Shown: positions 42,144-51,176, numbered from the stretch's first letter. The stretch is DNA of 64,000 nucleotides from CALDTK01 sp965213735 (GCA_965213735.1 CBDCAB010000005.1:372001-436000); one strand, 5' to 3'. The notes: a model not told the origin generated them from the letters alone. Program-made: numbers and translations.

Positions 42144-43457
42144 TCAGCGCAAGCCGCGCACCCAGCGCACCGGATTCTGCGTGTCGCGCTCACGCCACAC
42201 CTCAAAGTGAAGCTCGCTCACGTCGGTGCTCGCATCTACGGCCACGCTGCCCAACACATCGGCAGTACCAACACGCGCACCAGGCTTTACTTGCACATCT
42301 ACGAGATTGGAATAGACGGTGTAGTAATTTCCATGCTGCAAAATTACCATCGTGTGGTAGCCGGGAATAGGTTGAATGCCGACAACCTCGCCCTCAAACA
42401 CAGCTTTTACGGCAGCGCCACGATCAGTGCGAATGTCGACTCCATTGTTGTTGACCTGCACGTTGACCAATGAAGGGTGCGGGCGCTTGCCGTAAGGTTT
42501 GCTGATAAAACCTCTTTCCACCGGCCAAGGCAGTTTGCCTCGATTATTAGCAAAATCACTCGCCAACTCTGTATTGTAATCATCAGCGCGCGCTGGCTCA
42601 ATACTAGCGGTCGCTTTGCTGGCAGCACTGGCTTTGGCAGCACGCTGTTGCTCAGCCTTCCGGGTAGCCTCAGCGATTACTTTGGCAATGGCGCCATCTA
42701 GTTTCTCTCTTTCGGCGCGCTGCTGAGCGAGCTCTTTGCGTAGCCGACTCTCATCCCCTTGGAGCTGTTGGAGCAAGGCATTCTTCTCGCTCAGTTCGGA
42801 TTCTAACAAGTTTTGCTGCTCCAACTGATCGGCGAGTAAGCTTTTCTTTTCAGCGCGAACAGTATCTAGCTTGCCAATTTTCTCAGCCAAATCATCTCGA
42901 ATAGCTTGAATGAGGGTTAGTTGCCGACGTCGGTTTTCATCGTAGCGTTTTAGGTACTGTGCACGCCTCCATGCATCGGTAAAACTCTCTGCCGACAATA
43001 GAAACGCCCAGCGGCCGCGTAGTAAGTTTTGCCGCAAGGCTGCTCTTGCCATACGCCCATATTCTGCAGTTAGCGTATCAATATCAGCCTGCATACTCGA
43101 TAGCACGCCCTCGGTGCGAGCCACACTTTCATCCACATGCGCAACCTGTAGCCGCAACAAATTAATGAGTTCTTCGCGCTGCACGATTTGTTGCTGAACA
43201 CCCGTAAGTCGACTCAGCGCTGCTTGGCGGCTCTGGCGAGAATCCTTGAGGAGCCGCGAAGTAGTGGCGAGTTGCTGCTCGATTTTGATGCGCCGCTGCT
43301 CGAGTTGCTGTTGAGTCTGTGCATGCCCTTGCGTACCGACCAGCGCAGCAGTCACGAACAAAACCACCAGCATCAGCAATACCCGGAGCAGGCGAGGCCT
43401 ACAATTCCATGGGCGAGTAACTCGCCGGAATAGATATGGGAAAGTCAAGGCTTTCAT
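42144..43457 (-). CDS. EnvC-like murein hydrolase activator with degenerate M23 domain
   Basis: 437 residues from the farthest ATG, which overlaps the upstream gene by 59 bp; a start at 43373 (MLVVLFVTAALVG) would remove the overlap. A signal segment ends near GQGHAQ-type GTQGHAQ. Long coiled coils (about 45-275) precede a LytM/M23 fold (about 315-437). The metal-binding pattern is incomplete: NNNGVDIRT has Asn where the first His should be, and ELHFEVW lacks the first His of HxH. As in EnvC, the domain probably activates an amidase instead of cutting peptidoglycan. It is last in the nucleotidyltransferase-TPR-DUF4292 operon. Confidence 0.9.
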   Translation of the reverse strand: MKALTFPYLFRRVTRPWNCRPRLLRVLLMLVVLFVTAALVGTQGHAQTQQQLEQRRIKIEQQLATTSRLLKDSRQSRQAALSRLTGVQQQIVQREELINLLRLQVAHVDESVARTEGVLSSMQADIDTLTAEYGRMARAALRQNLLRGRWAFLLSAESFTDAWRRAQYLKRYDENRRRQLTLIQAIRDDLAEKIGKLDTVRAEKKSLLADQLEQQNLLESELSEKNALLQQLQGDESRLRKELAQQRAEREKLDGAIAKVIAEATRKAEQQRAAKASAASKATASIEPARADDYNTELASDFANNRGKLPWPVERGFISKPYGKRPHPSLVNVQVNNNGVDIRTDRGAAVKAVFEGEVVGIQPIPGYHTMVILQHGNYYTVYSNLVDVQVKPGARVGTADVLGSVAVDASTDVSELHFEVWRERDTQNPVRWVRGLR

Positions 43458-44178
43458 GCGCTGTCAAGGACTCGAGGCTAAGTTCGACGCGGGTGGTGTC
43501 GCCTGGCGTGTCGCTGAACCGCAAAGATCGGTAGAAGGGGAAGACTTTGCCGGGCTGCACCGTGCGGAAGTCGGCAAACACGACCTCACCAAACTGTTGG
43601 CCATCGGTATAGCTCCAACGAGTAGGCACCGTCGTCGGGCCGGCTTGTACCTCCAGCAGGGTGCCGCGGGCATTGGGAAGCTGCATCAGGTAGCGGCCCG
43701 CTGTACGTTCTACCGCAGCACCTCGCCAGTCGCCAATCGGCTGACCTCCGAATGCTGCCAGTAAATTTGCAAGGGTAGGCGCTATAGGCAGCACCTTCGC
43801 CTCCTCCGGCAGATCATTGCTCGAGGCTTGCAGCACCTCCCTTTGCAGGCGATTGAGCAGCACCACACTATCGCGCGTTACGAGTCCACGTGCACCTTCA
43901 AAGCCGAATTTGCGCATCGAAAACCAGAAGGCACTATCGGTTTGCATACGAATAGTCGCAGCGAGTTTAATATTAAGATCGGGACTCGCCACATCAATAT
44001 CGCCCTTTAATTCAGCTATAGTGGGCACGTACAGCGAGCGATTAATTTCTGCTAGCAACTGTTCTGCAGCCCGTTTTGGCGGAAGCTCACTATCCCCAAC
44101 AGCAGCACTTCGCTTGCCACAGGCACTCAGCAGCACGAGCAATGTGGCCAGGCCAAGGAGGTAGCGGAGCATAGGCAT
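43399..44178 (-). CDS. DUF4292 domain lipoprotein
   Basis: 259 residues with a lipobox LLVLLSACGKRS. The body matches the DUF4292 family of Bacteroidota, which has a LolA/LolB-like half-barrel (SFKGKADVR-type KGDIDVASPDLNIKLAATIRM, DSAFWFSMRKFGFEGARGLVTRDSV, NRLQREVL). A role in lipoprotein handling at the outer membrane is therefore plausible but unproven. It follows the TPR gene by three bases and overlaps the EnvC-like gene. A motif variant lies at 44073-44086. Confidence 0.9.
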   Translation of the reverse strand: MPMLRYLLGLATLLVLLSACGKRSAAVGDSELPPKRAAEQLLAEINRSLYVPTIAELKGDIDVASPDLNIKLAATIRMQTDSAFWFSMRKFGFEGARGLVTRDSVVLLNRLQREVLQASSNDLPEEAKVLPIAPTLANLLAAFGGQPIGDWRGAAVERTAGRYLMQLPNARGTLLEVQAGPTTVPTRWSYTDGQQFGEVVFADFRTVQPGKVFPFYRSLRFSDTPGDTTRVELSLESLTAHESLDFPISIPASYSPMEL

Positions 44179-44181
44179 TAG

Positions 44182-45897
44182 TTACTTTACGTAGGTGCCG
44201 CGAGTGAGTTTTTCGCTGAGTTTGTGCGAACCACCACCCGCATCGCTGGCCAGCTGCCACTCCTGTTTGGCGGTAGCAACATCACCTTGCAGATAGGCGA
44301 TATCACCTGCGACTTCATGCGTAATGGCCCAGGAATTCGCGCCGTACTTGCGTGCAGCAGCGAGAGTAGTTTCGGCACGAGCAATGTCAGCATCGAGCAG
44401 TTGGCCGAGAGCTTCCACGGTGAGCACGTAAGGGTGCTGTGGGCTTTCTGAGACAGCTTGCGCCAAAACCTCTTTTGCCGCGGCCTTATCACCTTCTCGT
44501 AGCAAAACTTCCGCTTTTAAAGCCAGTGCCGGACCATGTTTGGGCCTTATCGCAAGCGCTTTATTGGCTTGTTCAGCGGCATCTACAAAACGTGCCTGGC
44601 GCAGCTGCACCCTGGCTAGCGCTTCGTGAATATCATACAGCAAAACCTGATCATCGAGGGCAAGGACGGCGCCTTGCAGCAGGGTATTTTCGGCCGCCGT
44701 CATGTCACCAGTCGAGGCCAGCGCCCGGCCGTTGTAGTAGTACAAACGTGCTTGATTAGGGAACAGCAGCAAGGCATTATCAGACTCCGTGAGCAGGCTT
44801 TGGTAGTCGCCAAGTTCAGCCAGGCCGAGCAGCAGTTGGTCCCACACCAAATACACGCTAGGGTCGATGGCCAGCGTAGCGCGATAGGCTTCGATAGCCT
44901 CGGGTTGACGGTTGGCGTGGAGCAGCAAATCAGCATAGATTGCGTGACTCTTGGGGTCGTCCGGATGCACTTCTGTGAGGGTGCGCGCCAGAGGGATGGT
45001 ACGATTAGCGAGCACCGTGTCGCCGCGATTGGCCACCTCCTGCACGATGGGCATCAGCTGCATAATCTTTGCATCTACATCGAGCGAAGGGTCGGCAAAA
45101 GCAGGTTCGAGCCGCGCAATAAAATTTTCTTCCTCGCCTGTGAGTTTGGACTGGCCAGCAAGTCCGAGTTGGGCGCGGCTATCGTCAGGAAAGCGCTGGG
45201 CCATTTGTTTCCAAACCTCCTGAGCGCTATTCTCATCGCCTGTGCGGCGGTAAAACTGCGCAAGTTCTTGGTAGTACGTTGGGTTGCCAGGGTAGGCGCT
45301 CATTAATTCTTCGAGCGCGCGGACAGCTGCCTTGGAGTCGTTCATGCTCACCGCTAGGGTAAAGCGCTGCTGCCCGAGGTAAGGCGTCAGCCTGCCCCCT
45401 TTGGCTAGGTACTGCTCGAGGATGCGTAGGCCATCACGAGGCTTACCGCCTTGTGCGAGCGCTTGAGCTTGATTGAGCAAAAAATCTTCTCGGCGTGGAA
45501 AGCGTGCAAATAGCTTGGCGTAGACGTCGGCCGCTTGCGCAAAACGGTTGTTGGTGCTGAGCATATCGGCCAGCGACTGCGCGATATAGGCATTGTTACT
45601 GTCGTGGCGGTAAGCCTGCTGCATGAGTTTGAGCGCCTGCTCGGGCTGCTCCTGCTGGTCGTAAAGTTTGGCAGCGGAGTAGGCGGCAGCACTCAGCTGT
45701 GGGTCTGTCGCCAGCAGACTTTCATAAAGTTCGATCGCGCCTTCGAGATTGCCTTGATTGGCGAGGCCGCTCGCTTCGATAAGTTTACTTTCAATCTCTA
45801 CGACATCTTCGGCAACCTGAGTGGGGTCGTTTTGCGCAAGCGCGGCTCCGGCGAAAAAGAGCATGGCTGCCAGAAGTGTGTAGGAAATTGAAGTCAT
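44182..45897 (-). CDS. Secreted tetratricopeptide repeat protein
   Basis: 571 residues with a signal peptide (MTSISYTLLAAMLFFAGAALAQ) and about twelve TPR motifs, e.g. EGAIELYESLLATDPQLSAAAYSAAKLYDQQ, QPEQALKLMQQAYRHDSNNAYI, KTSHAIYADLLLHANRQPEAIEAY. TPR scaffolds assemble protein complexes; this one would be periplasmic. It overlaps the nucleotidyltransferase by four bases and lies before DUF4292, a conserved Bacteroidota order. A motif variant (GCTTGCGCCAAAAC) is at 44456-44469 and short-deletion forms at about 45533 and 45829. Confidence 0.9.
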   Translation of the reverse strand: MTSISYTLLAAMLFFAGAALAQNDPTQVAEDVVEIESKLIEASGLANQGNLEGAIELYESLLATDPQLSAAAYSAAKLYDQQEQPEQALKLMQQAYRHDSNNAYIAQSLADMLSTNNRFAQAADVYAKLFARFPRREDFLLNQAQALAQGGKPRDGLRILEQYLAKGGRLTPYLGQQRFTLAVSMNDSKAAVRALEELMSAYPGNPTYYQELAQFYRRTGDENSAQEVWKQMAQRFPDDSRAQLGLAGQSKLTGEEENFIARLEPAFADPSLDVDAKIMQLMPIVQEVANRGDTVLANRTIPLARTLTEVHPDDPKSHAIYADLLLHANRQPEAIEAYRATLAIDPSVYLVWDQLLLGLAELGDYQSLLTESDNALLLFPNQARLYYYNGRALASTGDMTAAENTLLQGAVLALDDQVLLYDIHEALARVQLRQARFVDAAEQANKALAIRPKHGPALALKAEVLLREGDKAAAKEVLAQAVSESPQHPYVLTVEALGQLLDADIARAETTLAAARKYGANSWAITHEVAGDIAYLQGDVATAKQEWQLASDAGGGSHKLSEKLTRGTYVK

Positions 45898-46904
45898 TGT
45901 CGAATTTCTGAATAGTCGCCAGCCGAAACGTCTGCTGGTTCGCCGGTGTAGCTGGCTTGGTTTCCGATCATGGAGTTGGCGAGGTTGGCGCTTGTCACTG
46001 TTGATCCATCCTGGACGATGGAGTTGCGCACCACGCTGCTTTCAACGATCGAATTAGCACCTACGCTTACGTGTGGACCTAGCACCGAGTTTAGCACTTT
46101 GGCACCTTTACCCAAATAGCAAGGCTCGATGATAACGCTATTGCTCACGCTAGCGGTATTGTGGCGCAACTGTTCGCTGTCAGCTTTGAGTTCGAGCACA
46201 CGTTGGTGGGTGTGCACCACAGCTGCTTTATTGCCACAGTCGAGCCACTCCTCCACCTTACCTGGGCGAAATTTCGTGCCTTTTGCTTTAAGTGCTTCGA
46301 GCGCATTTGTGAGTTGATATTCGCCTTTGTCTTTAATATCATTGTCGACTAAGTATTGCATCTCACGTTTGAGTGCTGCCCCATCTCGCACGTAGTAGAT
46401 GCCGACAATAGCTAGGTCGCTCACGAATTCCTTTGGCTTTTCGACAAAATCAGTGATGATGCCATCCTCGTCGAGTTTGAGTACACCAAATGCACTTGGA
46501 TCTTCCACCCGCTGTGCCCAGATGAGTCCATCGGTGTCGCTGACATTGAAGTTGAAGTCGGCCCGAAACAGTGTGTCCGCAAAAGCAATCATGGTAGGTC
46601 CCTCGAGCAGATCGTGAGCACAGAGTATGGCGTGTGCGGTGCCTAGCGGCCGGTCTTGCGTATACACATGTCCCTGTGCGCCGAGGTCCGCGGCAATACT
46701 GAGGAGCTGGTCTTCTACCTCATCGCCGAAGTCGCCAATCACAAAGCCGATATGGTCGACCTTTTCACTAAGCGAGGCGGTGAGGTCTTCTGCGAGTCGT
46801 TGCACGATCGGCTTTCCCGCTATGGGCACGAGCGGTTTAGGCACGGTGAGGGTATGGGGGCGAAGGCGCGAGCCGCGGCCGGCCATGGGGATGATGAGGT
46901 TCAT
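45894..46904 (-). CDS. Sugar-1-phosphate nucleotidyltransferase with hexapeptide C-terminus
   Basis: 336 residues. The Rossmann-like catalytic domain begins MNLIIPMAGRGSRLRPHTLTVPKPLVPIAGKPI (nucleotide loop and PKP lysine) and includes IAFADTLFRADF and FVEKPKEFVSDLAIVGIYYV. The last ~80 residues form left-handed beta-helix repeats (NSVIIEPCYLGKGAKVLNSV, SIVESSVVRNSIVQDGSTV). It should make an NDP-sugar for envelope polysaccharide; GDP-, UDP- or dTDP-sugar specificity cannot be told. It is the first gene of the envelope operon. Confidence 0.92.
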   Translation of the reverse strand: MNLIIPMAGRGSRLRPHTLTVPKPLVPIAGKPIVQRLAEDLTASLSEKVDHIGFVIGDFGDEVEDQLLSIAADLGAQGHVYTQDRPLGTAHAILCAHDLLEGPTMIAFADTLFRADFNFNVSDTDGLIWAQRVEDPSAFGVLKLDEDGIITDFVEKPKEFVSDLAIVGIYYVRDGAALKREMQYLVDNDIKDKGEYQLTNALEALKAKGTKFRPGKVEEWLDCGNKAAVVHTHQRVLELKADSEQLRHNTASVSNSVIIEPCYLGKGAKVLNSVLGPHVSVGANSIVESSVVRNSIVQDGSTVTSANLANSMIGNQASYTGEPADVSAGDYSEIRQ

Positions 46905-46906
46905 GG

Positions 46907-46945
46907 GGGTTGGGAAGTGGGAAGTGGGAAGTGGGAAGTGGGAGG
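46907..46945. repeat. GGGAAGTG heptamer-like tandem repeat
   Basis: Five nearly perfect units of GTGGGAA lie just upstream of the nucleotidyltransferase start. This is the same family as the CTCCCACTTCCC stretches at 61500 and 61680, in reverse. Confidence 0.8.
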
Positions 46946-47020
46946 CCGAAAATAAGCGTTTGCAGCAGCTCTTAGCGGTACGCCTACCTTGGCGGCTCGG
47001 TTCATCTACAACATGCGGTT

Positions 47021-47368
47021 ATGCCTACCATTCATCTACTTCCGAGTTGCTCGACCTGTCAGCGTGTATTGGCTACCGTGCAGCAGGTGGGGGAGTGGGA
47101 AATTCGCGACATTAAGTCTCATCCGCTCACGGGGTTGGAGTTGTCAGCTTTCGCCAAAACAGCAGGTAGTTACGAGGCCCTGTTCTCGCGTCGGGCGATG
47201 TTGTACCGACAGCGCGGTCTGCATGATCAAACGCTTCGGGAGGAGGATTATAAACGGCTGATGCTGGAGCACTACACTTTTCTGAAGCGACCGCTCATGC
47301 AGGTAGGCGACCGCCTTTTTGTGGGAAACAGCAAAAAGGCTGTGGAGGCAGCTGTGCGGGCGGTGTGA
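47021..47368 (+). CDS. ArsC/Spx-like thioredoxin-fold protein
   Basis: 115 residues of the ArsC/YffB/Spx family. The N-terminal CSTCQRVL gives a CxxC motif; the helical insert (TGLELSAFAKTAGSYEALFSRRAMLYRQ) and the C-terminal TFLKRPLMQVGDRLFVGNSKKAV are the family hallmarks (the KRPL...VG motif). The Arg triad for arsenate binding is only partly present, so it is likely a relative of unknown function rather than a true arsenate reductase. Exact dispersed-motif copy 47147-47160 encodes SAFAKT. Confidence 0.88.
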   Translation: MPTIHLLPSCSTCQRVLATVQQVGEWEIRDIKSHPLTGLELSAFAKTAGSYEALFSRRAMLYRQRGLHDQTLREEDYKRLMLEHYTFLKRPLMQVGDRLFVGNSKKAVEAAVRAV

Positions 47369-47443
47369 GTTTGGCTATGTCAGGTTGCGCGTGCTTTAGC
47401 GCGCATCGCATAGCAGTCCGTAAGTGGTCCGGTCACATCTCCA

Positions 47444-47534
47444 GCCTGACCGCAATGTTGTGGAGCCCAGCCCGTCTGCCCACTGCGTGGTCAAACAAAC
47501 TGGCCGAACACATGGTGGACCTAACCGGCCCACT
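47444..47534. repeat. 69-bp dispersed repeat, copy 2, with half palindrome
   Basis: 47466-47534 matches 34136-34204. The preceding 47444-47459 (CCTGACCGCAATGTTG) is a half copy of the 24-bp palindrome seen at 7766, 48953 and 49008, so the two repeat families sit side by side here. The gap 47369-47610 holds no gene. Confidence 0.8.
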
Positions 47535-47610
47535 GACGCCGTGACAGGCGGGCTAGCATAGCAGTCCAGCCTCCAGCAGCGGAGCGATCCTACCTCCAGC
47601 CTCCCAACAC

Positions 47611-48486
47611 TCACCCCACATTCCGCTCCACGTACCGAATGATCTTTTCAGCAATATCAGTGCCTGTAGCATTCTCAATACCCTCAAGACCTGGTGACGA
47701 ATTTACCTCCAGAACTAGGGGTCCGTCTTTGCCCTGAAGCATATCAACGCCCGCTACACCAAGTCCCATCGCCTTGGTTGCAATCAGAGCTGTCTGTCGC
47801 TCATCATCACTCAGCTCAACGATGTTGGCACTGCCACCGCGGTGCAGATTGCTGCGAAACTCCCCTTCCTTGCCCTGACGCTTCATCGCACCCACCACTT
47901 CTCCATCGACCACGAAAGCACGCAAATCAGCACCGCCAGCTTCCTTGATAAACTCCTGCACGATGATGCGAGCTTCGAGGCCATTGAAGGCTTCCATCAC
48001 TGAGCCCGCAGCGTTTTGTGATTCGGCAAGGACGACTCCAAGGCCCTGTGTCCCTTCCAGCAACTTAAGAATAACAGGAGCACCACCTACCGAATCCACA
48101 ATGTGCTTCACGTTTTTGGAGAAATTGGTAAAGGTCGTTTTGGGCAAACCGACCCCTGCCCGCGACAGCAACTGGAGGCTACGCAGCTTATCGCGCGACC
48201 GAACCAGCGCCTGTGATTCCACGGCACTGAAGATTTTCATCATCTCAAACTGGCGAACCACTGCGGTACCATAAAAGGTCACCGATGCACCGATGCGGGG
48301 GATGATAGCATCCACATCAGTCAGGTAGGCGCCCTCGTAGTAGACTCTGGGATTATGCTTCTCAATTTCCAGGTTGCAGCGGAGGTGATTGACCACTTTC
48401 ACCTCGTGTCCGAGAGTTTTAGCGGCCTCGACCAGGCGTCTGGTGGAGTAGAGTTCGGATTGGCGGGAGAGGACGACGATTTTCAA
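47611..48486 (-). CDS. rimK: ATP-grasp ligase RimK-like (ribosomal protein S6 glutamyl ligase family)
   Basis: 291 residues. The RimK N-domain (MKIVVLSRQSELYSTRRLVEA) is followed by an ATP-grasp core (about 95-290): APVILKLLEGTQGLGVVLAESQNA, LRAFVVDGEVVGAMKRQGKEGEFRSNLHRGG, and VLEVNSSPGLEGIE. In E. coli RimK adds glutamates to ribosomal protein S6. It is followed by one base and then by a retropepsin-like protease gene, upstream on the minus strand, a pairing seen widely in rimK operons. Confidence 0.93.
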   Translation of the reverse strand: MKIVVLSRQSELYSTRRLVEAAKTLGHEVKVVNHLRCNLEIEKHNPRVYYEGAYLTDVDAIIPRIGASVTFYGTAVVRQFEMMKIFSAVESQALVRSRDKLRSLQLLSRAGVGLPKTTFTNFSKNVKHIVDSVGGAPVILKLLEGTQGLGVVLAESQNAAGSVMEAFNGLEARIIVQEFIKEAGGADLRAFVVDGEVVGAMKRQGKEGEFRSNLHRGGSANIVELSDDERQTALIATKAMGLGVAGVDMLQGKDGPLVLEVNSSPGLEGIENATGTDIAEKIIRYVERNVG

Positions 48487-48487
48487 C

Positions 48488-48934
48488 TTAGGAATTGATT
48501 TTAGCTTTTAAAGAAAGATTGTATTTGGCAGGGTCGACGAGAAACTTCCCTTTGAGGAAGCGTCTGCCCAGCAACACGGGAAAGCGCATTTCACCCCTTT
48601 CGCTGAGTGAGAGTTGGATGGGGAAAGTTTTGGCGAAAAGTTGGATGGTGGTTTGGATGATGTAGCGTTTTTCGGCTACGCCCGTCGAGCTTCTGATAGA
48701 TTTTTGCTTGAAGTTGCGGGTAGAAAGCTCTTTATCGTTGTACTGTGGATGTGACGGATCGAGCAGGCGAAATTTTAGCACCTCTACCCCATCTACGCGC
48801 GCCACTGTGATGTCGTGGCAATGTATAGCTGAGGTGTATGCCCCTGTATCAACCTTGATCGCCACGTCTTGCAGTCCGAACTCTTCGAAGTTGGCAAAGT
48901 CGTTCCGACCGATGGTGAGTTTTTTTTTGGTCAA
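48488..48934 (-). CDS. Retropepsin-like ATP-dependent zinc protease (RimB family)
   Basis: 148 residues when read from the TTG complementary to 48932-48934 (followed by TKKKLTIGRNDFANF); the frame continues upstream only through palindromes and simple repeats. The active-site motif DTGAYTSAIHC and the second loop GRRFLKGKFLVDP identify the DUF785/aspartyl-protease-like family that is genetically linked with RimK and controls S6 modification in some bacteria. It is cotranscribed with rimK, one base apart. A motif-like GTTTTGGCGAAAAG lies at 48627-48640. Confidence 0.88.
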   Translation of the reverse strand: MTKKKLTIGRNDFANFEEFGLQDVAIKVDTGAYTSAIHCHDITVARVDGVEVLKFRLLDPSHPQYNDKELSTRNFKQKSIRSSTGVAEKRYIIQTTIQLFAKTFPIQLSLSERGEMRFPVLLGRRFLKGKFLVDPAKYNLSLKAKINS

Positions 48935-48952
48935 GGGGGGAAGGTATGCTGG

Positions 48953-49045
48953 CCTGACCACAATGTTGTGGTGAGGTGGGTGCTCAGTGCTGGGTGCTGG
49001 GTGCTGGCCTGACCACAATGTTGTGGTCAGGTGGGTGCTGGGAAA
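48953..49045. repeat. Two palindromes separated by GGGTGCT repeats
   Basis: Copies of the CCTGACCACAA / TTGTGGTCAGG palindrome lie at 48953-48976 (one mismatch) and 49008-49031 (perfect), with GGTGCTGGGTGCTGG between them and after them. It sits directly upstream of the RimB-family gene. Confidence 0.85.
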
Positions 49046-49073
49046 CTCAAATTATTTTCCGTTCAAGGCACAT

Positions 49074-49345
49074 TTAAACGAAACCAAGCACTTTCATGCG
49101 CTCTAGGATGAGATCTGCGCGGCCGTATTGTTCATGGCGAATGGCAAAGTCGTGGGGGGTGTGGCTATACTTATCTCCTCCATTAAGTTGAGACGTTCGT
49201 GAGCTATGGCTGTCTAGAGGAGATAGCCTATTTCCGGTGTAAATCTGTTTAGATCTAAGCCTCGTTCGTGCAAAAGCAGTCGCAGCACATCAAGCCGATC
49301 GCCGATGATGGCAGAGCTATACAGGTGTGTCTTTGCGACAAAAAG
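49074..49345 (-). pseudogene. Decayed ankyrin-repeat protein fragment
   Basis: On the minus strand the translation gives AKTHLYSSAIIGDRLDVLR and LLLHERGLDLNRFTPEIGYLL, then a TAG, then TAIAHERLNLMEE. After a shift of frame it continues GGDKYSHTPHDFAIRHEQYG and RADLILERMKVLGFV with a proper stop at 49074-49076. These are ankyrin-repeat sequences, but they are interrupted by at least one nonsense codon and one frameshift and have no start. The gene is broken. Confidence 0.7.
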
Positions 49346-49452
49346 GAATACGCGCCAAGTACCACCACCCTGCGCTCATACCCGCCACCAATGAAACAGT
49401 TCTACGGCGGTGGGGGAGACAACCTTATACACCGCTCTGGCTAGACTCCCCT

Positions 49453-49878
49453 TCACTCTCCCACCATCCCAAATCGATCAATCGCCTTCCTCTCATCCTT
49501 ACTAAGCGAAAAGCTTAATTCCGTCCAAGCCGTCCCTTCAATCCCTCGAAGTTGGATACCGGTTTCGGTCTTTATCAGGGTAAACAAATAGTCGGCAAGA
49601 TCGTCACTTTTGCTTGCGGAAACGTCTCCCAAATCAGCCATCCCATATTCGTCGATAGCCTGTGGCCTGTATTTGTTAAGGCTAAAGGTTAAGTCTACCC
49701 AAGCACTCCCTTTGGTGCTTTTCATTTGAATGCCGTCGTCAGTGGCTTCAATGATGATGGTAAAATCTGTGAACGTGGTGGGTGGTTGTTGAAGTGCTGA
49801 TGTAGAACCTACGGCTACAATGGCTATCGACAGCGTTAACGCCGCCCAAGTCTGCCTCAAATTCAATGATGCGCTCAT
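49453..49878 (-). CDS. Small secreted protein with an internally duplicated domain
   Basis: 141 residues with a signal peptide (about 1-28). Two similar halves follow: TIIIEATDDGIQMKSTKGSA...WVDLTFSLNKYRPQAIDEYGM and LIKTETGIQLRGIEGTAWTE...LSFSLSKDERKAIDRFGM. Each is about 45 residues, beta strands followed by a short helix. I do not know the family. The duplication is obvious from the conserved G-x-A-W and FSL words. It stands alone between two decayed regions. Confidence 0.7.
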   Translation of the reverse strand: MSASLNLRQTWAALTLSIAIVAVGSTSALQQPPTTFTDFTIIIEATDDGIQMKSTKGSAWVDLTFSLNKYRPQAIDEYGMADLGDVSASKSDDLADYLFTLIKTETGIQLRGIEGTAWTELSFSLSKDERKAIDRFGMVGE

Positions 49879-50744
49879 GTTTTATGGTTTGATAAACAAG
49901 TTGTGTTTTTCCCTTTCCTAAACTGTGGCCACGCCCGGGTTGCCTAACAAGACCACCAACAAGCCGCTTACAGCCACAATCCATAAATTCTTTCGTAAAT
50001 GTACACTAGCCGTGTATTTGAGGCAGAGAAATTAGCACGAATATCTAGGACAAACCTACCGTACCCCTAAAGACGTCCCTGAGTACCGCCAGCGGCCTGT
50101 TCCCGGTGTCTGAACTCGAATTTGCACCCGTTTACTCATCCCTTCCGAATTGTTTAGGGTTAATTATGATTTATAGCTACAGATACGCCTCATGCGTAAC
50201 CCACTGACATACAATGAGAACGCTTAACTGCAAGACCTATGCAACTACCGGATCACGTCAAAGCTCTCAGCGGTAGACGCCGCCAGTTAACTAGCCGCGT
50301 CAAGCAGTTTGCTCGGCTAATCCTGTTGAACTGGAGAGCGAACTGGACAAAGGTTCGCAGCGGCGTGTGCTCAACTCCATCAAAGACAATTATTGCTGAG
50401 CGGCGGGAAGGTCGTGTACGGCAATACGTTGTTGAGATTTGAGCTGTCTGCACCGTTGTACCGTCTGGCATCTCTCAGTTTAATGTTCATGACAGATCCC
50501 AAAGTTCATTTAGCCTTCAGACGCTACTCCAATTTAGGGCAAACAGTTCCAAACGCAAGCTTCGCTACATCGGACGAAATGATTGCTACCTAATTGCAGC
50601 CGCTGTGCTGAGATTAAACGCTATAGTACAGTGACGATGCTGCAGTTAAAGTGTGCACCAGATGCGTTCGGCTCTTTCTGCGAGTAGCGCTCACGATACG
50701 CTGAGCTTGTGAGCGCCAACGGAGTAGTCGGCTAATCGAGCACC
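49879..50744. other. 866-bp stretch without a recognisable gene
   Basis: Short frames occur on both strands, but none shows a signature, conserved start or believable composition. The region follows a decayed gene and precedes another, so it is probably degraded accessory DNA. No hairpins or repeats of note were seen by eye. Confidence 0.5.
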
Positions 50745-51176
50745 CTAATCAACCAGCGTAAACACTGTGATCTCAGGCCTCACATTGAAGCGTACTTGCC
50801 ACAGGTGAGCTAAGGCACGACTGATGTACAGCATCCGGCTATCAGGTAGGTCAATCATTCCAGCTGCGTAACGTTCGTTTTCTATCGGCAACATCGGAGG
50901 GGGCAGAAAAGGCGGCTTGCACTGACTGCCACGGGTGTGGCCTGAGAGAATATAACCCTTGAAGCCATTCCAGATGTTCAGATCGCACACATCAGGATTG
51001 TGGCAAAGGGCCACCATTGGCATATCCGCAACATTTCAGTAGTCAACTCAAACACCTACGTGCACGTCACTTATTTGCATCAGCCTTTTGCCGACCAACT
51101 GCTTAGGCAAATCAGTAACCGGCATATTTAGTTCCACAAATTCCAGCCACAATGGCTCTACCTGCCGCACCTTTCA
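50745..51176 (-). pseudogene. Metallophosphoesterase remnant with internal deletion
   Basis: Upstream part (about 51176-51059): VRQVEPLWLEFVELNMPVTD then LPKQLVGKRLMQISDVHVGV and a stop; DVHVG is the first metal-binding motif. Downstream part (51023-50745): MPMVALCHNPDVCD, GFKGYILSGHTRGSQCKPPF and LYISRALAHLWQVRFNVRPE, the C-terminal end of the same YkuE-type family. The middle of the enzyme (about 150 residues) is missing, and the last metal motif GHTHGGQ has become GHTRGSQ. The gene is not functional. Confidence 0.85.

Noticed and set aside
48935..49018. 28-residue N-terminal extension of the RimB-family protease
   Set aside because: It lies entirely within the palindrome and GGGTGCT repeats; a TTG start at 48934 gives the family N-terminus.
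50239..50593. Two short plus-strand frames in the 49.9-50.7 kb gap
   Set aside because: No start context, no similarity and no conserved composition; likely chance frames in decayed DNA.
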